Assembly (NCBI GenBank): GCA_036004405.1
Contig: DASYRM010000234.1
Location: 1 to 29,004, forward strand
Direction: 5' to 3'
From: DASYRM01 sp036004405
GTDB taxonomy: Bacteria; Acidobacteriota; Vicinamibacteria; Vicinamibacterales; UBA2999
DNA length: 29,004 nucleotides
How positions within the stretch are numbered: the first letter of the stretch is position 1; every line of letters starts with the position of its first letter. Under the pieces are notes generated by a model. It saw nothing but the letters and a program-made list of their open reading frames with translations. It was not told the origin of the DNA and ran no database searches. A program made the position numbers and the translations under genes. Positions 6,474-13,943 of the stretch are shown here, piece after piece.

Positions 6474-6809
6474 TCAGACGTCGAGCGGCGCGTAGGTGGC
6501 GATATCGGCGGTGATGCCGAGCCGGCGGAGCAACTCCTGGCGGTCGAAACCGGTCTCCTTGTGGAATTGCGTCACCGCGGCGGTCACCCGGTCCACGACC
6601 TCGGGCCCGCTCCACTCGACCAGCGTCACGAAGTTGAAGACCCCTGGCCCCGAGGTCTGCTCCAGCACGAGTCCGCGCACGAACCCCTCCTGTCGTTCGA
6701 GAAAGGCCTGGGTTTGCGCCACGCGGCCGAGGAACTCGTCGCGGCCGGCGGCGGGAACCGTGAACTTGTCTACGCGATAGATCGGTCCGTGCGTTTCCGG
6801 TGTGCTCAT
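6474..6809 (-). CDS. Antibiotic biosynthesis monooxygenase (ABM) family protein
   Basis: 111 residues in a ferredoxin-like ABM fold (PF03992): IYRVDKFTVPAAGRDEFLGR, then FLERQEGFVRGLVLEQ, FNFVTLVEWSG and a helical end. Family members are cofactor-less quinone monooxygenases or haem-degrading enzymes; this one lacks signs of haem binding that I can recognise. The ATG at 6809 has AGGAG eight bases upstream; an in-frame ATG at 6830 lies inside the promoter and is rejected. The gene is divergent from soxR and read from a promoter with a 19-bp spacer wrapped around a SoxR operator, so it is probably induced by redox-cycling compounds. Quinone or redox-drug detoxification is a reasonable inference. 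Confidence 0.8.
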   Translation of the reverse strand: MSTPETHGPIYRVDKFTVPAAGRDEFLGRVAQTQAFLERQEGFVRGLVLEQTSGPGVFNFVTLVEWSGPEVVDRVTAAVTQFHKETGFDRQELLRRLGITADIATYAPLDV

Positions 6810-6828
6810 GGGTTCGCTCCTGCCAGCC

Positions 6829-6859
6829 ATCCTACGACCTCAAGTAAACTTGAGGTCAA
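6829..6859 (-). promoter_or_regulatory. SoxR-controlled promoter of the ABM monooxygenase gene
   Basis: The arms GACCTCAAGT (6836-6845) and ACTTGAGGTC (6848-6857) form a perfect palindrome around AA. This is the known SoxR box (CCTCAAG...CTTGAGG) with one changed central base. On the minus strand it lies exactly between TTGACC (-35, 6859-6854) and TAGGAT (-10, 6834-6829), spaced 19 bp. That overlong spacer is the hallmark of promoters that MerR-family proteins activate by DNA distortion. Confidence 0.9.
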
Positions 6860-6864
6860 GCGTC

Positions 6865-7326
6865 ATGCCCCGACTGGCCCCCGACGAGGTCGCCCGGCTG
6901 CTCACCGTGGGCGAGGTGTCGGGGCGCAGCGGCGTGGCGGTGTCGGCGCTCCACTTCTACGAAGCGAAGCGCCTCATCGCCAGCATCCGCAGCCCCGGCA
7001 ATCAGCGCCGGTATCCACGTGCGGTGCTCCGGCGGGTGGCGCTCATCAAAGTGGCGCAGCGCACCGGCATGTCGCTCGAGGAGATCCGCGACGCGCTGGC
7101 CACGCTGCCGCTGCACGGCGCGGTATCGGAGGCGGACTGGAAGCGCCTGTCGGCGCGCTGGCGCAGCGATCTCGATGCGCGCATCCGCCGCCTGACCGCG
7201 CTGCGCGACCAGCTGGGGGAGTGCATCGGCTGCGGCTGCCTCTCGATGCACTCGTGCCCCCTGCGCAACCCGCTCGATCGCCTGTCGGAAGAAGGGCCGG
7301 GCGCGCGCCTGCTCGATCCTGAATGA
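6865..7326 (+). CDS. soxR: SoxR, redox-sensing [2Fe-2S] MerR-family activator
   Basis: 153 residues, close to E. coli SoxR in length. The winged HTH is at 11-60: LLTVGEVSGRSGVAVSALHF and YEAKRLI, then NQRRYPRAVLRRVALI. A dimerisation helix follows, and then the cluster motif CIGCGCLSMHSC, which places cysteines at 120, 123, 125 and 131 (C-x2-C-x-C-x5-C), exactly as in SoxR. Oxidation of the cluster by redox-cycling agents switches the bound protein to activator. The start at 6865 is chosen because family homology begins there, and the operator ends eight bases before it, so SoxR probably also controls itself. No soxS is nearby. The divergent ABM monooxygenase is the direct target, and plsC follows 10 nt downstream. 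Confidence 0.93.
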   Translation: MPRLAPDEVARLLTVGEVSGRSGVAVSALHFYEAKRLIASIRSPGNQRRYPRAVLRRVALIKVAQRTGMSLEEIRDALATLPLHGAVSEADWKRLSARWRSDLDARIRRLTALRDQLGECIGCGCLSMHSCPLRNPLDRLSEEGPGARLLDPE

Positions 7327-7336
7327 GCACTACCAT

Positions 7337-8056
7337 GTGTCGGTGACCACCGTTCTGGTCTACTTGTGGGCGCCGTTCGCCAACCTGCTCTGGTACGGCT
7401 ACACGATCGTGATGGGCACGTTGTCGGCCTTGCTGTGGCCGTTCGACCGTACCGGCGAGCTGCAGCACTGGTGCGAGCGGTGGTGGTGCCGGCTGGTGGC
7501 GTGGACGATTTTCGCGCGCATCCACGTTCACGGCGTCGCGCACGTGCAGCGTGGCCGGCCCTATGTCTATATGGCCAATCACGCCAGCCTGATCGACACG
7601 CCGGCGCTCTTTGCCTACCTGCCGTATCAGTTCCGGATCATGGCGAAGAAGAGCCTGTTCAACGTGCCGTTCATGGGGTGGCACCTGCGCATGGCCGGCC
7701 ACTTTCCCATCGATCAGGGCAACCCGCGAAGGACGGCCACGAGCCTGCGGCGGGTGATTGAAGGGGTGAGGGACGGGCGGTCGCTGGCGGTGTTTCCGGA
7801 GGGGCGGCGCACCGACGACGGTCAGCTCCAGGTGTTCGAGCCTGGCGCCTTCAAGATAGCGCTCAGAGCCGGCGTGCCGATCGTCCCGGTGACGATTCGC
7901 GGCACGTTTGCCATGCTGCCGCGCACTTCGCTTGCGCCGAGGCCTGGCCGTGTGGACGTGCTGATCTCGGAGCCGATCGAGACGACGGACTACAACGAGA
8001 AGACGCTGCCCGCGCTGATGGACCGGGTGCGCAGCGCGATATCGGCCAATTTGTAA
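7337..8056 (+). CDS. plsC: 1-acyl-sn-glycerol-3-phosphate acyltransferase (PlsC family)
   Basis: 239 residues. It transfers an acyl group to lysophosphatidic acid in phospholipid synthesis, or acts on a related lysolipid. A hydrophobic N-terminus (about 6-35) anchors it to the inner membrane. The catalytic H-x4-D motif is ANHASLIDTPA (His82, Asp87), followed by FPIDQGNPRR and FPEGRRTDDG, then GVPIVPVTIRGT, the usual order of acyltransferase motifs I-IV. Start is GTG at 7337; another GTG lies two codons on, and the ATG at 7335 is in a different frame and closes after three codons. It begins 10 nt after soxR on the same strand, so it may be cotranscribed. Symbol is by family; exact substrate is not shown. 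Confidence 0.85.
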   Translation: MSVTTVLVYLWAPFANLLWYGYTIVMGTLSALLWPFDRTGELQHWCERWWCRLVAWTIFARIHVHGVAHVQRGRPYVYMANHASLIDTPALFAYLPYQFRIMAKKSLFNVPFMGWHLRMAGHFPIDQGNPRRTATSLRRVIEGVRDGRSLAVFPEGRRTDDGQLQVFEPGAFKIALRAGVPIVPVTIRGTFAMLPRTSLAPRPGRVDVLISEPIETTDYNEKTLPALMDRVRSAISANL

Positions 8057-8076
8057 GGGCAGTCTGAAGACTGCCC
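8057..8076. terminator. 20-nt stem-loop after plsC (GGGC/TTYA family)
   Basis: GGGCAGTC (8057-8064), loop TGAA, GACTGCCC (8069-8076): a perfect 8-bp stem directly after the plsC TAA. On the minus strand the loop reads TTCA, as in the element at 18339. No T-run follows. It lies between convergent genes, so bidirectional termination or mRNA 3'-end protection is likely. Confidence 0.6.
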
Positions 8077-8088
8077 TGGCCACCTAGC

Positions 8089-8108
8089 GGGCCGCCTAAA
8101 GGCGGCCC
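8089..8108. terminator. 20-nt stem-loop next to the MBL gene stop (GGGC/TTYA family)
   Basis: GGGCCGCC (8089-8096), loop TAAA, GGCGGCCC (8101-8108), a perfect 8-bp stem ending one base before the stop codon of the minus-strand gene at 8111-8109. On the minus strand the loop reads TTTA and GTAGG precedes the stem. It matches the element at 18339 except for compensating changes in the stem. Confidence 0.6.
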
Positions 8109-9038
8109 CTACTTGGTTTCGTCGAAGACGATCTGCACGTTCGCCTTCAGGCGCGCCTCGGCCGGCGCAGCATAGCCCTTGTATTTTTCCGGAATCTTGT
8201 ACGCCGCCGCCACCTGATCGACGGTCATCCCCGCCTTCTTGCCGGCCTGCACGGTGTTCTTGAAGTCGGTGTTGAAGGCAGCGTACTCGCTCAGGTCCGC
8301 CATCGTCATCACGGTACTGTGCCCGGTGATGACGCTGTCCACGCCCTTCACGCTCTTGGCCGCCTTGGCGAGCGTGACGCCGATTTCGGCGCCGCTGCCG
8401 CCATTGTTGGCGTCGAGCAGCGGGATGTTCTTGCCCGAGAAGATGTCGCCCGCGTGCATGACGCGCAGCGCCGGGAACACCACCCAGGCGTCGCCGTTCG
8501 TATGGCCGCGGCCAAAGTAGTAGAGGTCCACTTCGTCGGCGCCCTTGCCGATCTTCATCTTGTCCTTGAAGGTCTTTTTCGGCAGCCCCTTGCCGTTGTT
8601 CTGCTTGAAGATGTTCACGGCTCCGCCCGCCGGCGGCGCCACGCCGGTGGCGCCGCGCATCTCCTGCATGTTCTTGGCGGTGTTTTCCTGCGTCACCACT
8701 TCCACCGTGGCGGGGAACTCGACGTTGCCGCTCACGTGGTCGCCGTGCGTGTGCGTGTTGATGATCCGCAGGACCGGCTTGTCGGTGACGCTCTTGATCT
8801 TGTCGAGCAGCGGTTGGCCCCAGCCGGGGTTCTTCGTGTCGACGACCGTGACGCCGTCCGACATGATGAACACGGCGCTGTTTCCGCCGCCGCCCTTCAT
8901 CATGTAGAGGTTGTCCTTGAGCTTCTCGACCTCGACCACCCTCGGGGGCGCCGCCGGCGCCGGCTGCTGCCACGCCGCGACACTCATCGACACCGCGCCC
9001 ATCGCGATCAGAACACCAAGCACAAGCTGTCTCTTCAT
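8109..9038 (-). CDS. Exported metallo-beta-lactamase-fold hydrolase
   Basis: 309 residues with an N-terminal signal peptide (MKRQLVLGVLIAMGAVSMSV, likely cleaved near AAW). The MBL core shows the zinc motif NTHTHGDHVSGN (H-x-H-x-D-H), then YYFGRGHTNGDAWV and HAGDIFSG (His and Asp ligands), and ITGHSTVM near the end. About 40 residues after the fold form a helical tail. The start at 9038 is supported by GGGAGGGG just upstream; a start at 9062 adds a few residues only. The family includes lactonases, glyoxalase II-like enzymes and others, so the substrate cannot be given. The protein is probably periplasmic. The PAP2 gene ends upstream at 9839-9072 on the same strand, 33 nt away. Confidence 0.82.
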   Translation of the reverse strand: MKRQLVLGVLIAMGAVSMSVAAWQQPAPAAPPRVVEVEKLKDNLYMMKGGGGNSAVFIMSDGVTVVDTKNPGWGQPLLDKIKSVTDKPVLRIINTHTHGDHVSGNVEFPATVEVVTQENTAKNMQEMRGATGVAPPAGGAVNIFKQNNGKGLPKKTFKDKMKIGKGADEVDLYYFGRGHTNGDAWVVFPALRVMHAGDIFSGKNIPLLDANNGGSGAEIGVTLAKAAKSVKGVDSVITGHSTVMTMADLSEYAAFNTDFKNTVQAGKKAGMTVDQVAAAYKIPEKYKGYAAPAEARLKANVQIVFDETK

Positions 9039-9071
9039 GACCCCTCCCGCGGCGCTCATCATAGATCGACC

Positions 9072-9839
9072 TTAGCGCTCGACCAGCGTGAACGTCAGAG
9101 CGGCGCCGCCCGGTACGGTGGTGGGCGCCATGGTCACCTTCTTCGCGCCGTGGCCGATGGTGACCGTGCGGCCCGCCGCCGTGCCGACGGCCGCGCCGAA
9201 GACGACGTCGCTGAGGAAGTGCCGGCCGAGCTGCACACGGCCCGCGCCGACCCAGGCGCCAACCGCTGACGCGGGCAGGCCCGCCTTCCAACCGAAGTGG
9301 CGCCACGTCACTGCGGCAGTCGCAAACGCGCTCGACGTGTGGCCGGACGGAAACGAATACGAACCTCCGGGATTTCCGGGCCGCTCGCGCCTGACGGCGA
9401 ACTTCGTCCCCTGAGTGATGACGGCGTTGATGGCCTGCGCGCTGACGAGGTCCGCCCCGAAATGCGCCATCGCCCGATGATGTGCGATCACGCCCGTCGT
9501 GTAGGTGCCGACCGCAAAGCCGATTTGCGACCAGCCAGAGCCAACGGCGCTGCCAGCTATATACGGCTGGCGCCGGCCGCCCGCCGTGGCGCGCTCGTTC
9601 ACCGTGTCGTCAGCGGGATGCACGGCGAGCGCGAGTGCGCCGCCGATGCCGAGCGTGACCGCCGTTTCCACCGTCGGCATCCGCTTCGCATCGCGTACGA
9701 GGTTGTGGAAGACATAGATGATCGGATTGCGATCGGGCGGGGGCGTCGAGGGTGGAGGTTCCGGTGCCTGCGTGAAGACCGTCGTTGAGGTCGCGGAGAC
9801 GAGGACCAGGATCGCCACGAGTGGCGCGCGCTGCGTCAT
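9072..9839 (-). CDS. PAP2-superfamily phosphatase, exported
   Basis: 255 residues. A hydrophobic N-terminus (MTQRAPLVAILVLVSATSTT) suggests export, followed by a Pro-rich stretch (PEPPPSTPPPDR). The three PAP2 phosphatase motifs are visible: KFAVRRERPGNPGG (K-x6-RP), SFPSGHTSSAF (PSGH), and GRVQLGRHFLSD (R-x5-H-x3-D type). Such enzymes dephosphorylate lipid phosphates (phosphatidate, undecaprenyl diphosphate) or other small phosphates. There are few strong membrane helices, so it may be a periplasmic or membrane-associated acid-phosphatase type. The ATG at 9839 is chosen because the frame upstream runs into the divergent promoter and receptor gene. It is divergent from the receptor at 9868 and precedes the MBL-fold gene. 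Confidence 0.85.
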   Translation of the reverse strand: MTQRAPLVAILVLVSATSTTVFTQAPEPPPSTPPPDRNPIIYVFHNLVRDAKRMPTVETAVTLGIGGALALAVHPADDTVNERATAGGRRQPYIAGSAVGSGWSQIGFAVGTYTTGVIAHHRAMAHFGADLVSAQAINAVITQGTKFAVRRERPGNPGGSYSFPSGHTSSAFATAAVTWRHFGWKAGLPASAVGAWVGAGRVQLGRHFLSDVVFGAAVGTAAGRTVTIGHGAKKVTMAPTTVPGGAALTFTLVER

Positions 9840-9852
9840 GCGGGAGACATCA

Positions 9853-9858
9853 TACAAT
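9853..9858 (+). promoter_or_regulatory. -10-like box close to the receptor start codon
   Basis: TACAAT, nine bases before the ATG at 9868. No matching -35 is evident. If used, the transcript would begin at or a few bases before the start codon (leaderless or nearly so). Confidence 0.45.
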
Positions 9859-9867
9859 CGGGGGCTG

Positions 9868-12585
9868 ATGTCGTTCTGGCGCCGCGTCACGTGCAGCGCG
9901 CTGGTCGTGCTAGTGGCGTGTGCGGTGAATGCCGCGGCGCAGGCCGGCCTGGCCACGCTCTCTATCTCAGTCACCCTTCCCGATGGTGCCGCCGCCACCG
10001 GCGCGCGGGTGGAAGTGGCCCCGCCCGGTGCCGGCGCGATCCGGACGGCCGTCGTCGACGCCGCACATCCCATCGCGATGCTCCCGGTGGCGTCGGGCCC
10101 ACACCGCATTCGTGTGGAGCTGGCGGGATACCGCGCGGCCGAAGAGACCCAGAACCTTGACCCCGGGAGCGAGCGCCGGCTCGCGGTGCGTCTGGCCCCG
10201 GAAGGCGGCATGGGCCGATCGACCATCTCGATCGTGAGCCGTTCGGAGCCGACCTACCAGACGAATCTCGGCGCCGAGTGGCTCTCCGATCTCCCGAGCG
10301 GACGCACGGCGTGGTCGCTGCTCGACACCGCGCATCCGTTCGTCATCACCGACCGCATGGACAACGGCGGACTGTGGAGCGCCCGAGCCGCGAAGCTGGG
10401 TGGCTCGGGGCCCTCGTGGAACCAGACGCAGTTTCGCCTCGACGGGCTGGACGTTACCGACACGCGCGACGGCGGTGCGCCCGCCATCTATCCCGATCTC
10501 GGGTTGTTCGACGCCGTGCAGGTGGAGACCGCCCGCCTCGGTGTGGACACCGCGGGTCCAGGCCTGGCCATCTCGCTGATTCCCAAACACCCAGGAGAGG
10601 TGTGGAGCGGCAGTGGCGAGGCGTTCGTGACGCCGGGCAGCTGGCAGCCGGATCCCGAGCCGGGCATCGCACCGCCGCTCGGGCGTTACGACCATTGGAC
10701 CGACGCGTCGCTCTCGGCCAGCGGACCGATGACTGGCCGCACCGGCCTGTTTGCGTCGATTCGGGGCACCAATGGCAGCCGTTTCGAGCGCGGCGATCCG
10801 CTCGAGCTCTCCAACAACATCGCGTCGCTGTACGGACACCTGGTCGGCACGGCGGGCACCGATCGCGAGCTGCGCGTGACCACGGCGCTCAGCCGCGCGA
10901 CACGGCCGTTCGAAGGTCGGGCGCGCTACGCGAATCGCGACATCGACGAGCGCGGCCGGACCGTGCTGGGGCAGGCGGCGGTGGAGCAGGTGCGCGGCGG
11001 CCAGCTGCTGGCGGTCTCGGGCGGCTTCCACCGCGTGTCGAACGAGCCGCAGGTCACCGCCAACTCGCAGGGCGCCAACATCGAGCGCCTTCTCGACGGC
11101 CCGCCGCGGTCGCTGGGCGACGCCGCCGACACCATCAGTCAGCGGTGGACGCTCGCGGCCTCGCTGGCGCCCGCGCCGGGCAGGTGGCTGCGCGAGTCGC
11201 ACCAGCTGCGGGTCGGCGCCACGGTCAGCGGCGCGCGCGTCACGAACAAGGCGCTCTTCCAGCCGGTGTTTGGCGAGCTCGTGGACGGCGTGCCCGCACG
11301 CGTGTGGGACATCCGCTACAAGGGCGTGCGGTCGAAGTGGGCGTCGACGGCCGTGAACGCCTTTGCAAGCGACCGCTGGGAGCTGACGCCCCGCTTCACC
11401 GTGAACGCGGGCGTGCGCTTCGATCACGACTCGGGTTCGGCGGAAGGTGCCGCCAACGGCATCGGCTGGACGACGGCGCTGCCGCGATTCACGCTGCGCT
11501 GGGCGCCGCGGGAGAACAGTCCGCTGACGGTGACCGCCGGCTACTCGTGGTACCGCGACCGGCTCCCGCTCAACTACCTGAGCGTGGGCGATCCGAACGG
11601 ACCTACCGGCACGGTGTCGCGATGGGATGACCGCAACGGCGACTTCTTCTTTGCGCCGTCCGAGGTGACGCCGATCGCCTACATCGGATCGTGCTGTGCG
11701 AATAACGTCGCGAGCGTCATCGCTGCGGATCTGAAAGCGCCCTACGCCGCCGAGTTCTTCATCGGCGCCGAGCACCGGATGGGCGCGTGGCGGATGCGGA
11801 TGACCGGGGTGGACCGGCGCGAGCACCGGCTCACCGCGCTGGTGAACACGGGCATCCCGCTGAGCGACTACGTCGCGCTCGACGTCGGCGACAGCGGCAT
11901 CGACGTGGACGGCAACACTACCGCCCAGACGCTGCGGCTGTACGGGCGCACGCCGGGGATGCTGGGGCGCGATCGCTACACGCTCACCGATCTCGACGGC
12001 CTCACGGCGGTCTATCAGGGCGTGGACATTACCGTCGATCGGGAGCTCTTCCGTCGCTGGTTCTTCCGTTTTGGAGGGTCCGCGTACCGGATCGAAAGCA
12101 CGGGTGCGAGCCGCGGCTTCCAGTCGGGTGAGAACGATCAGGGATTACTGGGCGAGGCATTCCTCTGGCCCAACGCCTTCACATCGGCCGAGGGGCGGTC
12201 GTTCTTCGACCGCGCGTTCGTGATCAAGCTCTCGGGCGCATACCGCGCGCCCGGCGACGTGCGCGTCGGCCTCGTGGCGCGCTATCAGGACGGCCTGCCG
12301 TTCTCGCGCATGGTCGTCGCCGACGGGTTCACCCAGGGGCGCGATCTGGTGATGGCGATTCCGCGCGGCGACCAGCGCTTCACCTACATGTTCACGCTCG
12401 ACGCAAAGGTGGAGAAGGACGTCACGTTCGGCCGGCGGCAGGTGGGGATCATTTTCGAGGCCTACAACCTCACCGACGCCACCATCGAGGCCGAGGAATA
12501 CGTGGTGACGGGACACGCGTTCCGGACCGTGTCTGCAGTGCAGCCGCCACTCGCCGTGCGCGTCGGCCTGCGCGTGGGATTCTGA
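9868..12585 (+). CDS. Outer-membrane beta-barrel receptor (TonB-dependent-receptor-like) with N-terminal regulatory-like domain
   Basis: 905 residues. Signal peptide at 1-25 (CSALVVLVACAVNAAAQA), then a carboxypeptidase-regulatory/PEGA-like beta domain (about 28-105; SGPHRIRVELAGYRAAEE). A plug-like region follows (about 150-250) with FRLDGLDVTDTRDGG and QVETARLGVDTAGPG, then a long barrel rich in alternating aromatic strands (NAGVRFDHDSG, TVTAGYSWYRDRLPL, GVDITVDRELFRRWFFRFGG), ending VRVGLRVGF with the terminal Phe typical of barrel proteins. No clear TonB box is visible. It probably binds or transports a large or complexed substrate across the outer membrane; the substrate is unknown. Glutathione peroxidase follows after 13 nt. 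The ATG at 9868 is preferred because the signal peptide starts there, although the frame is open further upstream. Confidence 0.82.
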   Translation: MSFWRRVTCSALVVLVACAVNAAAQAGLATLSISVTLPDGAAATGARVEVAPPGAGAIRTAVVDAAHPIAMLPVASGPHRIRVELAGYRAAEETQNLDPGSERRLAVRLAPEGGMGRSTISIVSRSEPTYQTNLGAEWLSDLPSGRTAWSLLDTAHPFVITDRMDNGGLWSARAAKLGGSGPSWNQTQFRLDGLDVTDTRDGGAPAIYPDLGLFDAVQVETARLGVDTAGPGLAISLIPKHPGEVWSGSGEAFVTPGSWQPDPEPGIAPPLGRYDHWTDASLSASGPMTGRTGLFASIRGTNGSRFERGDPLELSNNIASLYGHLVGTAGTDRELRVTTALSRATRPFEGRARYANRDIDERGRTVLGQAAVEQVRGGQLLAVSGGFHRVSNEPQVTANSQGANIERLLDGPPRSLGDAADTISQRWTLAASLAPAPGRWLRESHQLRVGATVSGARVTNKALFQPVFGELVDGVPARVWDIRYKGVRSKWASTAVNAFASDRWELTPRFTVNAGVRFDHDSGSAEGAANGIGWTTALPRFTLRWAPRENSPLTVTAGYSWYRDRLPLNYLSVGDPNGPTGTVSRWDDRNGDFFFAPSEVTPIAYIGSCCANNVASVIAADLKAPYAAEFFIGAEHRMGAWRMRMTGVDRREHRLTALVNTGIPLSDYVALDVGDSGIDVDGNTTAQTLRLYGRTPGMLGRDRYTLTDLDGLTAVYQGVDITVDRELFRRWFFRFGGSAYRIESTGASRGFQSGENDQGLLGEAFLWPNAFTSAEGRSFFDRAFVIKLSGAYRAPGDVRVGLVARYQDGLPFSRMVVADGFTQGRDLVMAIPRGDQRFTYMFTLDAKVEKDVTFGRRQVGIIFEAYNLTDATIEAEEYVVTGHAFRTVSAVQPPLAVRVGLRVGF

Positions 12586-12598
12586 CAGGCAGGTTCCG

Positions 12599-13102
12599 AT
12601 GGCCCAGACCGTCTACGACTTCGACGTGACCACGCTCGATGGCCAGCCGCGGCGGATGGCCGACTACCGCGGCAAGACGCTCCTCATCGTCAACGTGGCG
12701 AGCGCCTGCGGCTTCACGCCGCAGTACACCGGCCTCGAGGCGCTGTACCGCAAGTATCACGACAGGGGCTTCGAGGTGCTCGGGTTCCCCTGCAATCAGT
12801 TCGGCGGCCAGGAGCCGGGATCCGCCGACGAGATCGCCGCCTTCTGCAGCACGACGTACGACGTCACCTTTCCGCTGTTCGCGAAGATCGACGTCAACGG
12901 CGCCCACGCCCATCCGCTTTATGAGCACCTCAAGGCCGAGGCCCCGGGCGCTCTGGGGACCAAGGCGATCAAGTGGAACTTCACCAAGTTCCTCGTCAAC
13001 GCGCGCGGCGAGGTGGTGGAGCGCTACGGCTCGTCCACGACGCCAGCCCAGATCGACGCCGACGTTGCGCGGGCGCTGGACAGCACCCCCTCGGGTACGT
13101 AG
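12599..13102 (+). CDS. Glutathione peroxidase family protein (thiol peroxidase)
   Basis: 167 residues, normal for bacterial GPx. Catalytic Cys37 lies in NVASACGFTPQYTGLE, the second motif is LGFPCNQFGGQEPG (Gln71) and the third is IKWNFTKFLV (Trp and Asn of the tetrad). Cysteine rather than selenocysteine is used. A second cysteine in FPCNQ (Cys65) and one near 82 (FCSTTYDV) are present, and many such enzymes use thioredoxin as reductant. It reduces hydrogen peroxide or lipid hydroperoxides in the cytoplasm. No signal peptide. It sits 13 nt after the receptor gene and 2 nt before the hydrolase gene, so these three are probably one transcript. Confidence 0.92.
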   Translation: MAQTVYDFDVTTLDGQPRRMADYRGKTLLIVNVASACGFTPQYTGLEALYRKYHDRGFEVLGFPCNQFGGQEPGSADEIAAFCSTTYDVTFPLFAKIDVNGAHAHPLYEHLKAEAPGALGTKAIKWNFTKFLVNARGEVVERYGSSTTPAQIDADVARALDSTPSGT

Positions 13103-13104
13103 AC

Positions 13105-13941
13105 GTGGCCGAAGAGCCGAAGCGCTTCCACCTGCGAGAGATCCCGATGGCGTATCCGGCGCCGGAGCCGGAGCAGGTGACCGTCTCTTCGGGGATCGAG
13201 TTCGCACGCGCCGAATCCGGCCCGTTGACGCTGGACGTGTACGCGCCGGCCCGGCGAACGCCGTCGGTGGCGCTGCCGGCGATCGTCCTCGTCGCCGGCT
13301 ATCCCGATGCGGGCTACGAGAAGCTCCTGGGGTGCCGGTTCAAGGACATGGCGGCGTCCACCTCGTGGGCGCGGCTCGTGGCGTCGTTCGGCATGGTGGC
13401 GGTGATCTACGGCAACTCCCGCCCGCAGGAAGATCTCGAAGCGCTGCTGCGGTATCTGCGCGAGCACGCGGCGGAGCTCGGCATCGACGCCGAGCGGCTG
13501 GCGCTCTGGGCGCTCTCCGGTAACGGCGCCCTTGCGCTTGCCACTCTGGCGAGCTCGCCTGCGGGCAGCTTTCGCTGCGCCGTGTTCAGCTGCGCGTATC
13601 TCGCGGACCTCGAGGGCGCCACTCACGTGGCCGACGCCTCGCGGCAGTGGAGGTTCACCTATCCGGACGGTTTCCGCGTGGAGAACCTGCCCGTGGATCT
13701 GCCGGTGTTCGTCGCCCGGGCCGGGCGGGAGCAGGACCCGGGGCTGAACCACGCGCTGGATCGGCTGGTGGCGGCGATGCTGGCCTCGAACCGTCCGGTC
13801 ACGTGCGTGAACTTCGCCGCCGCGCCGCACGGGTTCGAGCTCTTTCACGACACGCTCGAAACGCGCGAAGTGATCCGTCAGATGATGCGCTTCGCGCGCT
13901 TCCACCTGGCCGGAACCGCCGCCGACGGCGTGAACGTGTAG
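13105..13941 (+). CDS. Alpha/beta hydrolase, dienelactone-hydrolase-like
   Basis: 278 residues. The order fits an alpha/beta hydrolase: LPAIVLVAGYPDAGYE (first core strand and oxyanion turn), SWARLVASFGMVAVIYGN, DAERLALWALSGNGALALAT (nucleophile elbow with the serine in ALSGNG), DLPVFVARAGREQD (acid region) and APHGFELFHDT (catalytic His). The elbow departs from G-x-S-x-G, having Ala two before and Asn two after the serine, so activity is less certain. GTG at 13105 begins two bases after the GPx stop and is preferred to the longer frame from 12973, which lies inside GPx. Cytoplasmic; ester or lactone hydrolysis is inferred. It ends two bases before the convergent Uma2 gene. Confidence 0.72.
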   Translation: MAEEPKRFHLREIPMAYPAPEPEQVTVSSGIEFARAESGPLTLDVYAPARRTPSVALPAIVLVAGYPDAGYEKLLGCRFKDMAASTSWARLVASFGMVAVIYGNSRPQEDLEALLRYLREHAAELGIDAERLALWALSGNGALALATLASSPAGSFRCAVFSCAYLADLEGATHVADASRQWRFTYPDGFRVENLPVDLPVFVARAGREQDPGLNHALDRLVAAMLASNRPVTCVNFAAAPHGFELFHDTLETREVIRQMMRFARFHLAGTAADGVNV

Positions 13942-13943
13942 CG

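Noticed and set aside
4795..6495. 566-residue plus-strand open frame opposite the sulfatase gene
   Set aside because: Antisense to the sulfatase-like gene and without recognisable domains.
6809..6830. Longer start (ATG at 6830) for the ABM monooxygenase
   Set aside because: It overlaps the -10 box of its own promoter, while the ATG at 6809 has a good Shine-Dalgarno.
7335..7346. ATG start for plsC
   Set aside because: That ATG is in another frame and closes after three codons; GTG at 7337 or 7343 is the real option.
8057..8108. Standard rho-independent terminators
   Set aside because: Stems are perfect, but no T-run follows on either strand; kept only as possible terminators in a stem-loop family.
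9967..11826. 619-residue minus-strand open frame opposite the receptor gene
   Set aside because: Antisense to a signal-peptide-bearing barrel protein; composition is typical of an antisense frame in GC-rich DNA.
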